Of a stretch of 64,000 nucleotides of DNA, positions 61,298-64,000 are shown in pieces (position 1 is the stretch's first letter; the number at the start of each line of letters is the position of its first letter). Where the stretch lies: contig CBDEFX010000001.1 in assembly GCA_965237635.1 (NCBI GenBank), positions 1,302,001 to 1,366,000 on the forward strand, written 5' to 3'. The notes under the pieces were generated by a model. The model did not search any database. It saw only the letters and a list, made by a program, of their open reading frames with translations, and had not been told where the DNA came from. Both the position numbers and the translations under genes were made by a program. This stretch comes from CBDEFX01 sp965237635. GTDB taxonomy: Bacteria > Chloroflexota > Dehalococcoidia > Lucifugimonadales > CAUZJF01.

Positions 61298-61917
61298 ACG
61301 TAACCTCAGGGCGAACGTTAATCTGAAGCTCCGTTCGTGGTGAGCTCCGACAGGAGTCGCGAGTCCTACTCGGACCTGTCGAACCACTGCCCCCGATCAC
61401 GACTTTTGGTGCAAAGCTCAGGTGCCCACATGGAATAGGGGCGACTCTCGGTGGAATCGGATCTCAGTGCAAGCTCTGATCTCTTCGGATCCCCTCTGGA
61501 TAAACTCCCCGAAGTCGGCCCCCGAGCCTGCTGACGGCGACTTGGGTGAGGTGCATGAATGTCTAGCCAATACCGCCTTTTGACATTTTTCACCAGCCAC
61601 ACAAGGACGGCTGGCCCATATGAAGCTATGGAATCCCGTGGGCTATCGGTCTGGACAGGTGCCTGTGCACCCTGAACGATTCGTGGCTAAGCGACTGTCG
61701 TGCGGTGTCGTGGGTAGAGGGGTTATCGATGTCATGTCACGAGAGAGCAGCTCGGTGTTCGGGGTGGGGTAGGCAGAGGGTTGGTGTTCTGACCAGGCGC
61801 AACCGCGTCGTGGTCCCGATCGGCTGACCGCGAATCGGAAGGAGCCGACTTTCATTTTCTAGAGCCCGTGGATGAATCTCTAAAATCAGGACACCAGACT
61901 GGCGCGAAGTGCACAAA
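61298..61917. other. Gene-free stretch with one dispersed repeat
   Basis: The ~620-bp stretch contains the GAGCTCCGACAGGAGTCGCG repeat (61342-61384, also 38637-38678), next to a TTCGTGGTGAG segment also seen near 69-75 and 2062. No gene or RNA is recognisable. Confidence 0.5.
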
Positions 61918-61960
61918 AGAAAGAGATCCCCCCGATGCCGAATCGGGGGGATCTCTTTCT
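61918..61960. terminator. Strong palindromic terminator after the binding-protein gene
   Basis: AGAAAGAGATCCCCCCGAT and its exact inverse flank a 5-base loop (GCCGA), giving a 19-bp perfect stem rich in GC at its centre and A/T at its outer ends. It lies 26 bp beyond the stop of the minus-strand binding-protein gene and is probably its terminator. Confidence 0.8.
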
Positions 61961-61986
61961 ACTTATGCCCTTTCAGGCAATTGGCT

Positions 61987-64000
61987 TTAGTCGTAGGTCA
62001 GTCCGGTCAGGAAGCTCTCGCTGCTGTACTTCGTGGACTTGTTCCCTCGGTTGTTCATGTTGTCCTTGCCGTCCTCGAAGTAGGTCTGGTACATGGAAAA
62101 CCCAATGGCGTCCCAGTTCTGATGCTTGACCACGTTCCTGAAGTTGTTCCGCTTGAGCATGATTCCCCGGAACGCCGGCGCAAAGTGCACCAGACCGATG
62201 TTGTACTTGCTCTCGGCGCCAAGCTGGAAATACTTCTTGCCCTCGGCTACCCGCGTAGGGTGCAGCAACTCGAAGTTTTGGCCTGCCGTAAGAGTTTCAC
62301 CCAACTGACTGAGCACGCCGGCTGAGTCGGCCGGCCAGGTGCCCGCCGGCGCCAGCGGCTGGTATGCCGGGTCCGAACCCGTCTTGGCCATCCCCTCTGC
62401 GCCCTGGGTCCTGAGGCTAAGGTCGATCAAGGGAGCAACCAGGCCAGGTCCGTGGACAGTCCCAGTAGGGTAAGCGTGGAACGGGTTCGGGTTGCCGTGG
62501 CCTCCGCCTACGCCGAAGTAGTTGGTATTGTCATTCCAGTGCGTAGCTGAGTTGTCGTCGGCCCGCCAGTCTAGCGTGATACCGATGTCCGCGAAGTTCG
62601 ATACCAGGATGTCCCCCAGCGTGTACCACCGGTCGCTGTTTATCTCCAGGAACAACTCTATGTCGCTCCCTCCGGGGAAGTTCCGGGTACCGTTGCTGTC
62701 CGAGTCCGTGTAGCCCAGGCCGTCCAGTAGGGCGTTGGCCCTGGTAACGTCACGCACAGCGTCCACGTTCCGGTAGGGGACCTCGCCCGGAGAGTAGGGT
62801 GTTACGGGATTGGGTATCATGTTGCCGGGCGAGCCCAGGCTCAGGAACACGAGCTCATTGACCTCTTCCCGGTCGATGGCCAGGGACAGGGCGATACGGA
62901 AGTCCTTCGTCCTCAACGCCCTCCCGATGTCGGGGTCATCGTTGTAGGTCTGGTTCGTCCGGAACCAGGAATCACTCCCTGCCATGTCGGGCCAAGGGTA
63001 GATGCTGTAGTCGCCGCTCACCATGTTCGCCTGGTACAGCGGTAGCTCGTCGGTCCGATAGATCTGTGTGTGCCCGTCCGACTCACCGGCCATGGCACGG
63101 AAGACGGCCACCTCCCTGCTCTCAAAACCGACCGATGCCGTCCCGTCCAGGTAGGGCATCTGGTTCCCTTCCGGGTCGAAGACGTGGTAGAAGGGGTTGG
63201 CCTCGCTGTACAGATGGTCCCCCACGCTCACGCCGGAGGTCTGGACCCACGCCCCGACTACCGGCTGAAGTCTGTACCAGGCGCCATGCACGCTGACCCT
63301 TGTCCTGAAGTGGCTGGGCCAGTCGGAGATATCCGCCGCGGCCATCAACGAGTTCAGCGTGGCCGGATCAGCGTATCCCGGGTGGAACTGCTTCAGGTAG
63401 TCGCTGGCGTAGATGCACGTACCTCTGCACTGGTAGTGGCTCGCCGCGGCCCCCTCTCCCTCCATGATGATGAAATTCGGTGTGTCAAAGGTGTAGCTAT
63501 AGTTCCAGTCGTCGATGTAGTCAACCGTGCACGTGTTCCCGGTGACTAGGTCCACGCAGGGGAAAACCGGGCTCGTTCTGTACTCCCGGTTGTTCATGAT
63601 GTCGTCATGGGCGAACCTGATGTTCTCCATGTCCAGGTCCGTGCCATCCGACCACTTCAGCCCCTGACGCAGCGTGCCAACCATTTTCCGGCCACCATCT
63701 TCGAATCGCCAATCCTTCAGAATGTAGGGCGTCATGGTCACGCCGTCGTTGCCCCACTTTACGACTCCGGCAAGGGACAACGTCCTCATGTCTATCTGCC
63801 ACCCGCTGTTGGCCATCCGCCAGATGCCGCCGTACGCCCCTATTTCATCGGGTACCTGGTGGACCAGCCGGTCCGCCACTATCGGTACGCGGCCATCCAG
63901 CCCTGGAAGGGCACCCTCGTGATTGCCGTAGTGTCCTTCGGCCTGGCCCCAGTTCGCTCCGCTCGCTGCCGCGGCGGCGAACCTGGGGTTCTCCTGCCAC
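61987..64000 (-). CDS. Oligopeptide/nickel-type ABC transporter substrate-binding protein (SBP_bac_5), 5' end outside window
   Basis: The frame is open to the window edge, giving at least 671 residues without start or signal peptide. Family features: YGGIWRMANSGWQIDMRTL...VKWGNDGVTMTPYILKDWRFEDGGRKMVGTLRQGLKWSDGTDLDMENIRFAHDDI (classic GxKWSDGxP-like segment), YIYPWPDMAGSDSWFRTNQTYNDDP, RTKDFRIALSLAIDREEVNEL and the distal SNFADIGITLDWRADD. It binds a peptide or similar solute outside the membrane for an ABC importer. The permease genes are not in the window. Confidence 0.88.
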   Translation of the reverse strand, partial: WQENPRFAAAAASGANWGQAEGHYGNHEGALPGLDGRVPIVADRLVHQVPDEIGAYGGIWRMANSGWQIDMRTLSLAGVVKWGNDGVTMTPYILKDWRFEDGGRKMVGTLRQGLKWSDGTDLDMENIRFAHDDIMNNREYRTSPVFPCVDLVTGNTCTVDYIDDWNYSYTFDTPNFIIMEGEGAAASHYQCRGTCIYASDYLKQFHPGYADPATLNSLMAAADISDWPSHFRTRVSVHGAWYRLQPVVGAWVQTSGVSVGDHLYSEANPFYHVFDPEGNQMPYLDGTASVGFESREVAVFRAMAGESDGHTQIYRTDELPLYQANMVSGDYSIYPWPDMAGSDSWFRTNQTYNDDPDIGRALRTKDFRIALSLAIDREEVNELVFLSLGSPGNMIPNPVTPYSPGEVPYRNVDAVRDVTRANALLDGLGYTDSDSNGTRNFPGGSDIELFLEINSDRWYTLGDILVSNFADIGITLDWRADDNSATHWNDNTNYFGVGGGHGNPNPFHAYPTGTVHGPGLVAPLIDLSLRTQGAEGMAKTGSDPAYQPLAPAGTWPADSAGVLSQLGETLTAGQNFELLHPTRVAEGKKYFQLGAESKYNIGLVHFAPAFRGIMLKRNNFRNVVKHQNWDAIGFSMYQTYFEDGKDNMNNRGNKSTKYSSESFLTGLTYD

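Noticed and set aside
59940..61310. An 8-9-bp target duplication for the IS256-type element
   Set aside because: Flanks on both sides were compared and no convincing match was found; ends are reported from the inverted repeats only.

Overview
The window looks like a chromosomal segment of an uncultivated Chloroflexota bacterium, perhaps of the Dehalococcoidia/SAR202 type. This is an inference. It rests on high GC, on the pairing of a TIGR03663-type glycosyltransferase with a DUF2298 'YYY' membrane protein (a pair known mainly from Chloroflexota and archaea), on a divergent extra enolase-like protein, and on many dispersed palindromic intergenic repeats. No rRNA or other phylogenetic marker is present to settle it.

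Layout. 0.2-2.6 kb: NuoF and NuoE. 2.7-7.5 kb: two broken genes, a lipoprotein split by an IS1380-family copy and a DUF3352 gene split by a MITE and further broken by a nonsense codon and a frameshift. 7.7-16.7 kb: an envelope/glycan block (FAD oxidoreductase, flippase-like protein, glycosyltransferase, DUF2298 protein) with IS copy 2 inside it. 16.8-21.5 kb: FtsY, then a DUF2007 gene interrupted by a complete 3.35 kb IS1595-type element carrying a DNA methyltransferase-HNH fusion and two small genes. 21.7-27.1 kb: small genes, IS copy 3, an O-methyltransferase stump and RecQ. 27.4-35.3 kb: a compact same-strand cassette with a degenerate acyl-ligase-like protein, a PLP decarboxylase, DUF3326, an acyl ligase and an FAD reductase, followed by a type-2 lactate/malate dehydrogenase. 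35.7-38.6 kb: a double-FHA gene broken by a dimeric MITE and IS copy 4. 38.8-40.9 kb: tRNA-Gln, tRNA-Glu, an integrase and an HNH gene. 40.9-43.5 kb: a kelch remnant and an exported nuclease. 43.6-49.7 kb: a dead toxin-antitoxin pair, IS copy 5, and phage packaging remnants split by an IS3 element. 49.7-58.6 kb: sugar isomerase-like protein, Fur and a nickel/cobalt-type transporter, a broken two-component pair, two FHA proteins, a kinase with an enolase-like partner, and a collagen-like lipoprotein. 58.6-64 kb: non-coding duplications, an IS256-type element and an oligopeptide-type binding protein cut by the window end.

The main theme is recent mobile-element traffic that can be undone on paper. 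Removing the element plus one target copy restores an open gene for IS1380 copies 1 and 4, for the MITE at 7.4 kb and the one in the FHA gene, for the IS3 element and for the IS1595-type element. IS1380 copies 3 and 5 do not rejoin their flanks, which points to IS-IS recombination or an assembly join. The strongest candidates for something little described are the IS1595-type element with its methyltransferase-HNH cargo, the MITE family that inserts at TCAASCTTSA-like sites and supplies in-frame starts, the DUF3326/acyl-ligase cassette, and the kinase plus altered enolase pair.
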